Shown: positions 7,733 through 15,198, numbered from the stretch's first letter. The stretch is 32,081 nucleotides of DNA from Clostridia bacterium (GCA_017432485.1 JAFRJB010000070.1:1-32081), one strand, 5' to 3'. Notes: a model not told the origin generated them from the sequence alone. Numbers and translations are program-made.

Positions 7733-8995
7733 TTATTCTGTCGTTACGCGGTATTGCATATAGTCTTTGAGCACCGATTTTTGGGCGCTCAGTTCGAGCA
7801 GAGTACCTTCGTTGGTAAAGGTTTCGCTATGGATGTTGGCGTGTTCGCGCAACGCGGCAATTTTGCTGCCCTCGGCAAAAGGAATGAGCAGTTTGAGCGT
7901 CACCGTATCGGCGGGCAGCAGTGCGGTTGTTTTGGCAAGAAGTTTATCAAAACCGATGCCTTCTTTGGCGGAAATAAAGACCGTGTTGCCAAGTGCCGGG
8001 ATGCTAAAGGCATCGGGCACTAAGTCGCATTTATTCATCACGGTAATAATCGGGGTGTTTTCGCAGCCGAGTTCGTGCAGCAGCGAGGTTGTGACTTTAA
8101 CCTGGTCGGCGCAAGCAGGGTCGGCAGCATCGCAGACATTGAAGATAATATCGGCGCCCACCGCTTCTTCAAGTGTGGAGTGAAAGGCTTCGACCAACTG
8201 GTGCGGCAGGCGGCTGATAAAGCCGACGGTGTCGACCAACATAATTTTTCTGCCGTCGGGCAGTAACAGCGCCCTGGCGGTCGGGTCAAGGGTAGCAAAA
8301 AGCTTGTCTTGCGCTAAAACGCCCGCGCCGGTTAAGGCGTTGAGCAGTGTTGACTTGCCGGCATTCGTGTAGCCGACAATCGCGCAGGTGGTAATACCGT
8401 TTTTTTGCCGCCGTGAGCGCAGGTAGTTGCGGCGTTTTTCGACTTCTTTGAGCTCGTTTTCGAGCGCATAAATGCGGCGGCGAATGTGGCGCTTGTCGCT
8501 TTCCAACTTGCTTTCGCCGGGGCCTCTGGTGCCGATACCGCCACCCAAACGAGAGAGCATTTTACCCTGCCCACCCAAGCGGGAGATGCGGTAATTTAAC
8601 TGGGCGAGTTCCACCTGCAGCTTGCCTTCGCTTGAGCGCGCGCGGCGCGCGAAAATATCTAAAATCAGTTCGGTGCGGTCGACCACTTTCATATCGGTCA
8701 GGTTTTCGATGTTGCGCTGCTGGCTCGGCGTCAAATCGCCGTCAATAATGAGCACATTGGCTTCTAATTGCTCGCACTGCTCTTTAATTTCGGCAAGCTT
8801 GCCTTCCCCCAAGTAAGTAGCGGGGTGCGGGCGCTCACGCTTTTGAATGACGGTTGCAAGCACCTCGGCATCGGCGCTTTTTGCCAGCTCCTCGAGTTCT
8901 GCCATAGAGCTTTCGGCATCGTAGTCACCGCAATCTAAGCCGGCGAGAATTGCCAGCTCTTTTTCTTGTGTATTTTCATGCAATGTGTTTTTCAT
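7733..8995 (-). CDS. hflX: HflX-family ribosome-associated GTPase
   Basis: A 420-residue GTPase of the Obg-HflX superfamily; known HflX proteins bind the 50S subunit and split stalled ribosomes during stress. The N-terminal HflX domain carries YLGEGKLAEI and VLIIDGDLTPSQQRNIE, then the glycine-rich GGGIGTRGPGESKLE (151-165). The G domain shows G1 GYTNAGKST (208-216), G3 DTVG (255-258) followed by FISRLPHQLVEAF, and G4 NKCD (321-324). Length is normal for bacteria. No Shine-Dalgarno sequence precedes the ATG at 8995; instead a sigma-A-like promoter places the transcription start at or next to the ATG, so the message may be leaderless. It is divergent from rsmA, another ribosome-related gene. 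Confidence 0.95.
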   Translation of the reverse strand: MKNTLHENTQEKELAILAGLDCGDYDAESSMAELEELAKSADAEVLATVIQKRERPHPATYLGEGKLAEIKEQCEQLEANVLIIDGDLTPSQQRNIENLTDMKVVDRTELILDIFARRARSSEGKLQVELAQLNYRISRLGGQGKMLSRLGGGIGTRGPGESKLESDKRHIRRRIYALENELKEVEKRRNYLRSRRQKNGITTCAIVGYTNAGKSTLLNALTGAGVLAQDKLFATLDPTARALLLPDGRKIMLVDTVGFISRLPHQLVEAFHSTLEEAVGADIIFNVCDAADPACADQVKVTTSLLHELGCENTPIITVMNKCDLVPDAFSIPALGNTVFISAKEGIGFDKLLAKTTALLPADTVTLKLLIPFAEGSKIAALREHANIHSETFTNEGTLLELSAQKSVLKDYMQYRVTTE

Positions 8996-9001
8996 ATGTT
9001 C

Positions 9002-9031
9002 ATTTTAGCGCAAAAACAAATAAAAAGTCAA
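9002..9031 (-). promoter_or_regulatory. Promoter of hflX, likely giving a leaderless mRNA
   Basis: Minus-strand -35 TTGACT (9026-9031), 18-bp spacer, -10 TAAAAT (9002-9007). Only 6 nt (GAACAT) lie between the -10 box and the hflX ATG, so the start point would fall at about the A of the ATG. Confidence 0.55.
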
Positions 9032-9119
9032 CCAAGCAAATGTAAGTCACAAAAAAGAATGTGGAAATAATAATGAAAATATGATAAAATAAAAGGTAAT
9101 CTGTAAATAAGGACTTACT

Positions 9120-9995
9120 ATGTATCAACTGTGGGATATTCACGACATTAAATATATTTTGAAGAAGCACGGCTTTGCTTTTTCCAAGGCGCTCGGGCAA
9201 AACTTTATTGTGGATGCTGCGGTGTGCCCCGCCATTGTCGAGGGTGCCGCCATCGGCGAGGAGGACTATGTGCTCGAAATCGGGCCGGGCATCGGTGTGC
9301 TCAGTGCCGAGCTGTGTAAAAGTGCAAAAAAGGTGGTGGCGGTTGAACTTGATAAGCGCCTGCCGGACATTTTGGCAGATACACTCGCGGACTTTGACAA
9401 TTTTGAACTCGTCGAGGGTGATATATTAAAATTAGATTTGCAAACGCTGTGGCAGGAGCACTTTGCCGGCGCCGAAAAAGTAAAAATCTGCGCCAATCTC
9501 CCCTACTATATTACTTCGCCTGTCATTATGCGCTTTTTGGAGAGCGAATTGCCGATTGAGAGCATCACGGTAATGGTGCAAAGAGAAGCGGGCGAGCGCA
9601 TTTGCGCGCCGCTGGGCAGTAAGCAGGCGGGCGCGGTAACGGTTGCGGTGCAATATTATGCGCGCGCCGAAGAACTGTTTTTTGTGCCCAAAGAGGCGTT
9701 TTTGCCCTCCCCGAAGGTAGACAGCGAGGTCATACAGTTGACCGTCAGGGAACAGCCGCCGATGGATGCGGTAGATGAAAAACTGTTTTTTAAGGTGGTC
9801 AAAGCCGCCTTTTTACAGCGGCGCAAAGCCGCCGCCAACTCCCTCTCGGCGGGGCTGGCAATGCCTAAGGCGGAAGTGATTACCATGCTCGAAACATTGG
9901 GCTTTTCACCGAACTGCAGAGCCGAGAATTTTTCAATGGAAGATTTTGCGGCAATTACCGCGTACCTTGCAAAAGGCGCCGACAATAACGAATAA
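9120..9995 (+). CDS. rsmA: 16S rRNA (adenine1518/1519-N6)-dimethyltransferase
   Basis: A 291-residue KsgA/RsmA enzyme that uses S-adenosylmethionine to dimethylate two adjacent adenines near the 3' end of 16S rRNA, a late step in 30S assembly. Visible motifs: KALGQNFIVD (23-32), typical of the family N-terminus; SAM motif I VLEIGPGIGVLS (51-62); acidic VELDKRL (75-81); and catalytic NLPYYI (126-131). Length is normal. ATG 9120 has AAGGAC about 8 nt upstream. Alanine racemase follows after 23 nt, so the two are probably cotranscribed. Confidence 0.96.
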   Translation: MYQLWDIHDIKYILKKHGFAFSKALGQNFIVDAAVCPAIVEGAAIGEEDYVLEIGPGIGVLSAELCKSAKKVVAVELDKRLPDILADTLADFDNFELVEGDILKLDLQTLWQEHFAGAEKVKICANLPYYITSPVIMRFLESELPIESITVMVQREAGERICAPLGSKQAGAVTVAVQYYARAEELFFVPKEAFLPSPKVDSEVIQLTVREQPPMDAVDEKLFFKVVKAAFLQRRKAAANSLSAGLAMPKAEVITMLETLGFSPNCRAENFSMEDFAAITAYLAKGADNNE

Positions 9996-10018
9996 ATACA
10001 GGCAGAAAAGGAAGCGTA

Positions 10019-11197
10019 ATGGAAGATTTTTTAAGAAGAACCTGGGCACAAATTGATTTGGAAGCCATCGAAAAAAATTATGATGTGTGCCGCTCTATGC
10101 TCAGAGACGGTGTGAAGATGATGGGCGTCATTAAAGCCGACGGCTACGGTCACGGCGCGATTGCCTACGCCAAAATTTTTGCCGAAAAGGGCTGTGAGTG
10201 GTTTGCCGTTTCCAATATCGATGAAGCGCTGCAAATCCGCGAAGCGGGCATCGATACGCCGATTTTGATTTTGGGCTTTACCCCGCCCGAAAAGGCGGCA
10301 GTGCTCGCGCTCAATAATATCGCGCAAGCGGTTTTCAACCTCGAATATGCGCAAGCGTTGGCGCAGTGCGCGCGCGAGCAGGGCGTGCAGGTCAATATCC
10401 ATATTAAAGTGGATACCGGCATGAGCCGTATCGGCTTTTTATATCAAGACAGTGAAGATGATGCTGCGAGCATTGATGAAATCGAGCAGGCGTGCCGCCT
10501 GGAGGGCTTGTATGCGCAGGGCATTTTCCAGCACTTCGCGGTGGCGGATTGCGCCGCGGCAGGAGAAGTGTATACCCGCTTGCAATATGATTTGTTTTTA
10601 GATGTCATTCGCCGCTTGGAGCAGCGCGGTATCGGGTTTGAACTCTACCACTGCTGCAATTCCGCCGGGGCAAGCGAATACCGCGAATTGCAGTTAAATA
10701 TGGCACGGCTCGGCATTGTGATTTACGGCTTGCAGTCTTCCGGCGCGGTTAAAGAGCAGTGGGGTATTACCCCGGTGATGAGTGTCAAAAGTGTGGTGGC
10801 GATGGTCAAAGACATTGAAGCGGGCACCACGGTCTCCTACGGCAGAACCTTTACCGCCGAAAAAGATATGCGCATTGCGACCATTCCCATCGGCTATGCG
10901 GACGGGTACACCCGCCGCCTTTCCGGCAATGGCGCGCGCATGATTATCGGCGGGGAATATGTGCCGGTTATCGGCACGATTTGTATGGATATGTGCATGG
11001 TGGATGTCACGGGGCTTGATGTCAAAGCCGGCGATGAAGTCACAGTCATCGGCAAAGCGGGCGATAAGGAAATTACCGCCGATGAAATCGCGCAAAAAAG
11101 CGGCACAATTAACTACGAAATCACCTGCGATATTTCCAAGCGCGTACCGCGTGTGTATATGCGCGGCGATGAAATCATTTCTGTTCAAAAATTCTAA
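10019..11197 (+). CDS. alr: Alanine racemase
   Basis: A 392-residue PLP enzyme of fold type III that interconverts L- and D-alanine, supplying D-Ala for peptidoglycan. The PLP signature VIKADGYGHGA is present with Lys39 as Schiff-base residue. The second catalytic residue is Tyr274 in the VSYGRTF motif, followed by IPIGYADGY and the C-terminal GTICMDMCMVDVT motif. Length fits Alr (370-390). AAGGAAG precedes the ATG. It sits 23 nt after rsmA. The downstream tRNA-Pro promoter begins 1 bp after its stop codon, so no separate alr terminator is evident; a hairpin at 11229-11262 lies near but lacks a T-run. Confidence 0.96.
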   Translation: MEDFLRRTWAQIDLEAIEKNYDVCRSMLRDGVKMMGVIKADGYGHGAIAYAKIFAEKGCEWFAVSNIDEALQIREAGIDTPILILGFTPPEKAAVLALNNIAQAVFNLEYAQALAQCAREQGVQVNIHIKVDTGMSRIGFLYQDSEDDAASIDEIEQACRLEGLYAQGIFQHFAVADCAAAGEVYTRLQYDLFLDVIRRLEQRGIGFELYHCCNSAGASEYRELQLNMARLGIVIYGLQSSGAVKEQWGITPVMSVKSVVAMVKDIEAGTTVSYGRTFTAEKDMRIATIPIGYADGYTRRLSGNGARMIIGGEYVPVIGTICMDMCMVDVTGLDVKAGDEVTVIGKAGDKEITADEIAQKSGTINYEITCDISKRVPRVYMRGDEIISVQKF

Positions 11198-11198
11198 G

Positions 11199-11227
11199 TT
11201 GACAAAAATATTCAACTATTATATAAT
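11199..11227 (+). promoter_or_regulatory. Consensus sigma-A promoter of the tRNA-Pro locus
   Basis: Perfect -35 TTGACA (11199-11204), 17-bp spacer, perfect -10 TATAAT (11222-11227). This is the strongest promoter class in the window. Its start point, near 11234, is about 168 nt before the tRNA, so the hairpin array would be transcribed as a long 5' leader. Confidence 0.85.
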
Positions 11228-11228
11228 T

Positions 11229-11400
11229 TTTTGGCTGTCCGCCAGTCGGCAGACAGCCAAAGAACATCCAATCGGGTGCGGGTGTCCCGCCCGCCACATT
11301 TGCGCAGCAAATATATCATTCGCCGCAGGCGAATATCATTGTGCGAAGCACAATATCACTTGTGCAACGCACAAATATCACTGTGAGCATAGCGAACTTA
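11229..11400 (+). repeat. Tandem array of seven short hairpins in the tRNA-Pro leader
   Basis: Consecutive small palindromes fill the space between promoter and tRNA. They are: 11229-11262 (TTGGCTGTC arms, one mismatch); 11278-11290 (GCGGG-TGT-CCCGC); 11298-11312 (ATTTGC-GCA-GCAAAT); 11318-11334 (ATTCGCC-GCA-GGCGAAT); 11338-11354 (ATTGTGC-GAA-GCACAAT); 11358-11376 (ACTTGTGC-AAC-GCACAAAT, one C-A mismatch); and a weaker one at 11380-11399. The last five are separated by ATC or ATATC linkers. Arm sequences differ while loop size (3 nt) and linkers are kept, so structure rather than sequence seems conserved. Not a CRISPR, since there is no constant repeat. Confidence 0.75.
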
Positions 11401-11401
11401 T

Positions 11402-11477
11402 CGGGGTGTAGCGCAGTTGGTAGCGCGCTTGCTTTGGGAGCAAGATGTCGCAGGTTCAAATCCTGTCACTCCGACCA
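11402..11477 (+). tRNA. tRNA-Pro (anticodon TGG)
   Basis: A 76-nt cloverleaf: acceptor CGGGGTG pairs with CACTCCG (one G-U); D-arm GCGC/GCGC; anticodon stem CTTGC/GCAAG with loop TTTGGGA, giving UGG, which reads CCN proline codons; T-arm GCAGG-TTCAAAT-CCTGT; encoded 3' ACCA. The loop keeps U33. The transcript would carry an unusually long structured 5' leader. A terminator follows directly. Confidence 0.95.
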
Positions 11478-11506
11478 AAAATCCCGTATGAAAATGCGGG
11501 ATTTTT
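11477..11506 (+). terminator. Terminator of tRNA-Pro
   Basis: AAAAATCCCG and CGGGATTTTT form a 10-bp stem with a 10-nt loop ending in five T's, overlapping the last base of the tRNA. Confidence 0.8.
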
Positions 11507-11592
11507 ACTTCTTACCTATTCCTTCTTCACTCTTACTTAAAAAGTGCGGGATTTTTGGAAAGTAAGAAGTAAGAGTGAATAGTGAAGAAGTG
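11495..11592. repeat. Duplicated terminator half and pyrimidine/purine simple repeats
   Basis: TGCGGGATTTTT at 11495-11506 recurs at 11545-11556, flanking 38 nt rich in CTTCTTAC/CTTCACTC motifs. Complementary purine motifs (AAGTAAGAGTGAA type) follow at 11560-11592, so part of the region can fold back. It resembles a small insertion with a 12-bp target repeat, or simple-repeat expansion. Confidence 0.5.
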
Positions 11593-11613
11593 TGTTTTTG
11601 AAAGGTTGTAAAT

Positions 11614-11964
11614 ATGGCAGAAAGTATTTTAATAGACAAATCAAAGACTTTTGCATTAGAAGTGATTCGTGCGTGCAAAGAGTTGCGTGCTTCAAAGTGC
11701 GAAGGCGCGTTAATCAGTCAGTTTTTGCGCTCGGGAACGAGCATTGGCGCAAATATTCGGGAGGCGTTTTTCGCTCACGGAAAAGCCGATTTTATTGCAA
11801 AGTTGCAAATTGCACTCAAAGAATGCTCCGAAACGGAGTATTGGTTAGAATTGGTTATTGAGAGCGGATATTACAGCGATAAGTCTATTTTAGATCATTG
11901 TATCGAAATTAAAAAGCTATTAATATCCTCCATTAACACAGCAAAGAAAAATCAGGAAAAATAA
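11614..11964 (+). CDS. Four-helix-bundle protein (S23/IVP/Avd-like), copy A
   Basis: A 116-residue protein of the four-helix-bundle family (TIGR02436 type), which includes proteins encoded in 23S rRNA intervening sequences and the Avd accessory protein of diversity-generating retroelements. The diagnostic core LRSGTSIGANIREAFFAH is followed by DFIAKLQIALKECSETEYWL, the family's helix 2-3 signature. The whole chain is helical, rich in Lys and Glu, without signal or membrane segments. GAAAGG lies 8 nt before the ATG. It sits 136 nt behind tRNA-Pro and is followed by a partial copy of that tRNA's 3' end. No rRNA and no reverse transcriptase lie near it. Members are thought to bind nucleic acid; its job here is unknown. 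A paralogue lies at 28674, also behind a tRNA. Confidence 0.88.
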   Translation: MAESILIDKSKTFALEVIRACKELRASKCEGALISQFLRSGTSIGANIREAFFAHGKADFIAKLQIALKECSETEYWLELVIESGYYSDKSILDHCIEIKKLLISSINTAKKNQEK

Positions 11965-11974
11965 ATCCGTTATT

Positions 11975-12048
11975 TCCGACCAAATAAAAAGTAGCCGAAC
12001 CAAGCGTTCGGCTACTTTTTATTAGTAAAACATACAGGATTTGAACCT
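11975..12048. repeat. Direct and inverted copies of the tRNA-Pro 3' end
   Basis: TCCGACCAAA at 11975-11984 is an exact copy of the tRNA 3' end at 11470-11479. ACAGGATTTGAACCT at 12034-12048 is the exact reverse complement of the tRNA T-arm at 11452-11466. Together with the tRNA they bracket the four-helix-bundle gene, as attachment-site duplications do at tRNA-integrated elements. Confidence 0.65.
11983..12023. terminator. Terminator of the four-helix-bundle gene A
   Basis: An 18-bp perfect stem (AATAAAAAGTAGCCGAAC with its complement), 5-nt loop, five T's in the right arm; it starts 18 nt after the stop codon. It can act in both directions. Confidence 0.85.
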
Positions 12049-12136
12049 CGGGGATGTCTGAGCGTAAAGAAAACAACCTATCAAAGCGGATGATGGATTT
12101 GATTTCATCCTCTTTATTCTCATTTTCAATTAACCG

Positions 12137-12165
12137 TTGACAATAAAAAAGTCGAATATTATAAT
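12137..12165 (+). promoter_or_regulatory. Consensus promoter of the DUF308 gene
   Basis: Perfect TTGACA (12137-12142), 17-bp spacer, perfect TATAAT (12160-12165), about 40 nt before the ATG at 12207. Confidence 0.85.
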
Positions 12166-12206
12166 ATTATTTAAGCAAAAACCTTAATCTTGAAAGGAGA
12201 AACCCT

Positions 12207-12887
12207 ATGAAATCCATTGTTAAAACCATAACAACCATTGCGATTGTGTTCTCGGTTCTTGCCATTTTGGTGGGAATCTCACTGATTGCATATCCCGTGG
12301 CCTCGTTACTTGTTTACGGCATTATGTTTGGTGTGTATTTACTTGTAGAGGGTATTATGCTGGTCGTTATGAGCATCCAATCGCGGCGTTTGAATATTCC
12401 GTTTGATGGTTTATTTAAAGGCATTTTGTCCATTATTCTCGGTATTATGTTGTTAAAAAATGCAAATGCGGAGTGGATGGCAGCCTATTTCGGGCTTGTT
12501 ATCGGTATTGACATTATTATTACCGGTATTATCGGTATCACAACTTCACTGTCATTCCGTAAAGCGGGTGCACCGTGGGTGCTGTCGCTGATTCTTAATA
12601 TTCTCAGTATTATTTTCGGCTCGATGGTTCTCTATTCGCCGATTTTTTCCGCGCTTACCCTTACCGTCTTCTCGGGAATGCTTTTAATTGTGGAAGCAAT
12701 TCTCAGTATCATTTTGATGATTATCCTCAGGAAAAACGAAAAAGAAGTTGAAAAAATCATCACGGAAAAAATCAACGAGATTGACGCGCAAGAGGCGCAA
12801 GCAGCGCAAGAGGCGGTTCAAGCAGAAGTCAAAGTAATTGAGGAACCGGTTGCACAAAAAGAAGAAAGCGATACGCAAGCAGAATAA
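12207..12887 (+). CDS. DUF308/HdeD-family membrane protein
   Basis: A 226-residue integral membrane protein with about six hydrophobic segments in three pairs (residues 10-35, 36-58, 70-88, 92-112, 121-143, 147-173). Three short repeated hydrophobic units fit the DUF308/HdeD fold. The family includes the acid-stress protein HdeD of E. coli, but its molecular role is unsettled. After residue 175 a charged cytoplasmic tail rich in Glu, Gln and Ala follows (EKEVEKIITEKI, then AQEAQAAQEA), probably a coiled coil. AAAGGAG lies 7 nt before the ATG. Single-gene transcript: its own consensus promoter and two terminators. Confidence 0.85.
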   Translation: MKSIVKTITTIAIVFSVLAILVGISLIAYPVASLLVYGIMFGVYLLVEGIMLVVMSIQSRRLNIPFDGLFKGILSIILGIMLLKNANAEWMAAYFGLVIGIDIIITGIIGITTSLSFRKAGAPWVLSLILNILSIIFGSMVLYSPIFSALTLTVFSGMLLIVEAILSIILMIILRKNEKEVEKIITEKINEIDAQEAQAAQEAVQAEVKVIEEPVAQKEESDTQAE

Positions 12888-12900
12888 TATTTATTAAAAG

Positions 12901-12937
12901 AGAGACCGCCTCACCGGCAAGTGAGGCGGTCTCTTTA
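12901..12937 (+). terminator. First terminator after the DUF308 gene
   Basis: AGAGACCGCCTCAC and GTGAGGCGGTCTCT form a 14-bp stem with a 6-nt loop. The T-run after it is short (TTT). Confidence 0.75.
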
Positions 12938-12939
12938 CA

Positions 12940-12977
12940 AAACACCTTCCCGGTTTGCATCGGGAGGGTGTTTTTTG
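12940..12977 (+). terminator. Second terminator after the DUF308 gene
   Basis: AACACCTTCCCG pairs with CGGGAGGGTGTT (one weak pair) around an 8-nt loop, followed by six T's. Two terminators in series suggest tight insulation of the next operon. Confidence 0.75.
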
Positions 12978-13036
12978 TCACGCAAAAAAAGATAAAATTT
13001 CCCGCTCGCGGCAGGCACGCAGGCAAACGATGTTTT

Positions 13037-13068
13037 TTGGACATTTATTGGACAAATGAGACTATCTT
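13037..13068 (+). promoter_or_regulatory. SARP-type operator/promoter before the kinase-regulator operon
   Basis: Two perfect heptamers, TTGGACA (13037-13043 and 13048-13054), separated by TTTA, that is 11 bp apart. After exactly 8 bp a -10-like TATCTT lies at 13063-13068. The same sequence recurs at 15357. In the known SARP family, direct heptamers with 4-bp spacers lie 8 bp upstream of the -10 box. The response regulator encoded at 14380 is the obvious candidate binder, which would make the site autoregulatory. Confidence 0.6.
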
Positions 13069-13072
13069 AAAA

Positions 13073-13101
13073 TTGAGATAGTTTTATTTTTTTATTATAC
13101 T
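13073..13101 (+). promoter_or_regulatory. Possible basal sigma-A promoter of the kinase-regulator operon
   Basis: -35 TTGAGA (13073-13078), 17-bp spacer, -10 TATACT (13096-13101), about 28 nt before the ATG. It would allow basal expression independent of the heptamer site just upstream. The AT-rich hairpin CTATCT/AGATAG (13062-13081) overlaps its -35. Confidence 0.55.
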
Positions 13102-13129
13102 GATATTAAATACGAAAGGGGGCGTATGT

Positions 13130-14368
13130 ATGACACCTGTTATGATGGCTGTTTTTTCTGCCATGCCGTTACTATTGTTGCTTATCGGGCTTGTGTTCAG
13201 CGTGCTCACAAACACCTATATTGAGCGCACGCAAAAAAAGGTGATGCTTGCGTTTTTGGCGTTGGTTACCCTTCTTGTTTTGCAAAATGCGGCGGAATTT
13301 ATTTTCGAGAAAGCCGCCTCCGTTCCTTGGGCATTGCGCATTTTTACAGGCGTGGCAGGTTATACGCTTCGCCCGACAATTCCGGCGTTGTTTATCACCT
13401 TTATTGCGGGCGGCAAAAAATCCCTGCCGGCGTGGATTTTGGTCGGTATAAACGCTATTATATATCATACGGCATTCTTCTCAAACATTGCTTTTACCTA
13501 TGACAACAACAATAAATTTTATAGAGGACCGCTCGGTTTTACCTGTCACATCATAAGCGCGGTTTTGCTTGTTTATATGGTATGGGTTATTATCCGAACA
13601 TTTTGGGATAATAAAAAGGAAATGATTCTTCCGATTGCCAGCACGGCAATGATTGTGATTGCCGTTTTGATTGATACTTATGTGCCGGGTATCGAGAAAC
13701 TGCCAATCAGTTCGCTGACAGATATGCTGGCCGTATCCTGTGTATTATATTACAATTGGTTTAATGCGCAATTTGTGCGCAAACATGAACAGGATTTAAA
13801 AGCCGAGCAGCGCATTAAAATCATGATTTCACAAATTCAACCGCATTTTCTGTATAACACCCTTGCCACCATTCGTGCGCTCTGTCGCAAAGAACCTGAA
13901 AAAGCCGCGCAGGTAACGGAAAATTTCGGGCTGTACTTGCGGCAAAATTTGGATTCTCTCAATCAGGCAGACCTCATACCGGTAGAAAAAGAGATTAAGC
14001 ACACACAGGTATATACCGACATTGAAATGGTGCGCTTTGAAAATATTCGCGTGGAGTATGATATACAGGATACGCATTTTGCCGTGCCGGCATTGAGCAT
14101 TCAGCCGCTTGTGGAAAACGCCATTCGCCACGGTGTGCGCGGCAACGAACAGGGTTTTGTCAGCGTTTGCACCCTGTTGGAAGAAGGGCACCATGTGATT
14201 ACCGTGAGCGATAACGGCGTCGGCTTTGACGAAGCAAAAGCACAGGCGGACGGTACCCATATCGGCATTCAAAATGTGCGCGAACGCATTGAAAAAATGT
14301 GCGGCGGCACGGTAGAAATAAATAGTAAAACAGGAGAGGGAACTGCGGTCACAATCCGCATTCCCTAA
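13130..14368 (+). CDS. Membrane sensor histidine kinase (LytS/YesM-type)
   Basis: A 412-residue sensor kinase. Residues 1-215 hold about seven hydrophobic segments (near 5-28, 38-60, 66-90, 102-120, 138-160, 165-185, 195-212), so sensing is probably within or near the membrane; no large outer domain is present. The His_kinase motif QIQPHFLYNTLATIR follows, with phospho-accepting His239, then an HATPase_c domain with N-box QPLVENAIRHGV, G1 VSDNGVGF and G2 GIGIQ-like HIGIQNVRERI. The C-terminus GEGTAVTIRIP is typical. The start at 13130 has AAAGGGGG 7 nt upstream. The response regulator follows after 11 nt. Kinases of this class usually pair with LytTR or AraC-type regulators; here the partner has a SARP-like output. 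The signal is unknown. Confidence 0.92.
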   Translation: MTPVMMAVFSAMPLLLLLIGLVFSVLTNTYIERTQKKVMLAFLALVTLLVLQNAAEFIFEKAASVPWALRIFTGVAGYTLRPTIPALFITFIAGGKKSLPAWILVGINAIIYHTAFFSNIAFTYDNNNKFYRGPLGFTCHIISAVLLVYMVWVIIRTFWDNKKEMILPIASTAMIVIAVLIDTYVPGIEKLPISSLTDMLAVSCVLYYNWFNAQFVRKHEQDLKAEQRIKIMISQIQPHFLYNTLATIRALCRKEPEKAAQVTENFGLYLRQNLDSLNQADLIPVEKEIKHTQVYTDIEMVRFENIRVEYDIQDTHFAVPALSIQPLVENAIRHGVRGNEQGFVSVCTLLEEGHHVITVSDNGVGFDEAKAQADGTHIGIQNVRERIEKMCGGTVEINSKTGEGTAVTIRIP

Positions 14369-14379
14369 CGGGGGAAACT

Positions 14380-15198
14380 ATGAGAGCAATCTGTGTAGAT
14401 GATGAAAGGGTATTGATGGAGGAAACGGTATCCATGTGCCTTGAACTGCCGGAAATTCGCGAAGCAAAGGGCTTTACCAAGGCGGTACAAGCGCTGGAAT
14501 GGTTAAAAGAAAACGGCGCCGACCTTGCCTTGCTCGATATTGATATGCCCGATATGAACGGTTTGGAACTTGCCGCCAATATGAAGCGCATTTCACCCGA
14601 TACCGCTATTATCTTTTTGACCGGTTATGCGCAATATGCGCTCGATGCTTTTCGGGTGCACGCCTCCGGCTACCTGCTCAAACCCGTTTCAAAAGAAGCA
14701 TTGCAAAAAGATATACAGTATGTGCTTTCTTATAAAGAGCGGCATAAAAACGGCATCCAAGAAAAACAAAATCGGGTAGTCATTAAAACCTTCGGCGCGT
14801 TTGATGTGTATGCAAACGGGCAACAGGTGAAATTTCATATCGCAAAGTGTAAAGAGATTCTTGCCTATTTGGTAGACAGGCAGGGCGGCAGCGTTACCCG
14901 CGCCGAATTAGCGGCGATTTTGTGGGAGGATAGGCTATATGACAGGAAACTGCAAAAGCAATTAGATGTTTACATCCGCTCTTTGCGCGACACATTGCAG
15001 GAATACCAAATTTCGGATATTCTTGAATTAGAGCGGGGTACTTTGCGCATGGTGCCCGAAAAAACGGAATGCGATGTGTTTCGCTTTTTTGCGGGCGATA
15101 CCGATGCGGTAAACGCGTTTCGCGGCGAGTATATGAGCGCCTACTCTTGGGCGAGTATCACCGAAGGCAAAATGTATTGGCAGCAAAACGGGAATTAA
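14380..15198 (+). CDS. Response regulator with SARP/OmpR-like winged-helix output domain
   Basis: A 272-residue regulator. Residues 1-120 form a receiver: acidic pair DDE (7-9), phospho-acceptor Asp53 in LLDIDMPDMNG, Thr81 (FLTGYAQ) and Lys101 (YLLKPVS). From about residue 133 an OmpR/SARP-type winged helix starts with KTFGAFDVYANGQQVKF, continues KEILAYLVDRQGGSVTRAEL and AAILWED, with recognition-helix region KLQKQLDVYIRSLRDTL. After it a short tail (about 60 residues) looks like the beginning of a bacterial transcriptional activation domain, so full BTAD is absent. SARP-like regulators bind heptamers 11 bp apart, matching the sites at 13037 and 15357. GGGGGA lies 5 nt before the ATG. Cotranscribed with the kinase. 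Confidence 0.88.
   Translation: MRAICVDDERVLMEETVSMCLELPEIREAKGFTKAVQALEWLKENGADLALLDIDMPDMNGLELAANMKRISPDTAIIFLTGYAQYALDAFRVHASGYLLKPVSKEALQKDIQYVLSYKERHKNGIQEKQNRVVIKTFGAFDVYANGQQVKFHIAKCKEILAYLVDRQGGSVTRAELAAILWEDRLYDRKLQKQLDVYIRSLRDTLQEYQISDILELERGTLRMVPEKTECDVFRFFAGDTDAVNAFRGEYMSAYSWASITEGKMYWQQNGN

Noticed and set aside
11229..11400. Possible CRISPR array
   Set aside because: Unit length and arms vary, units are palindromes with short fixed linkers, and there are no constant repeats, spacers or cas genes. The same applies to 28457-28627.
11614..11964. Diversity-generating retroelement (the protein resembles Avd)
   Set aside because: No reverse transcriptase, no template/variable repeat pair and no target gene nearby.
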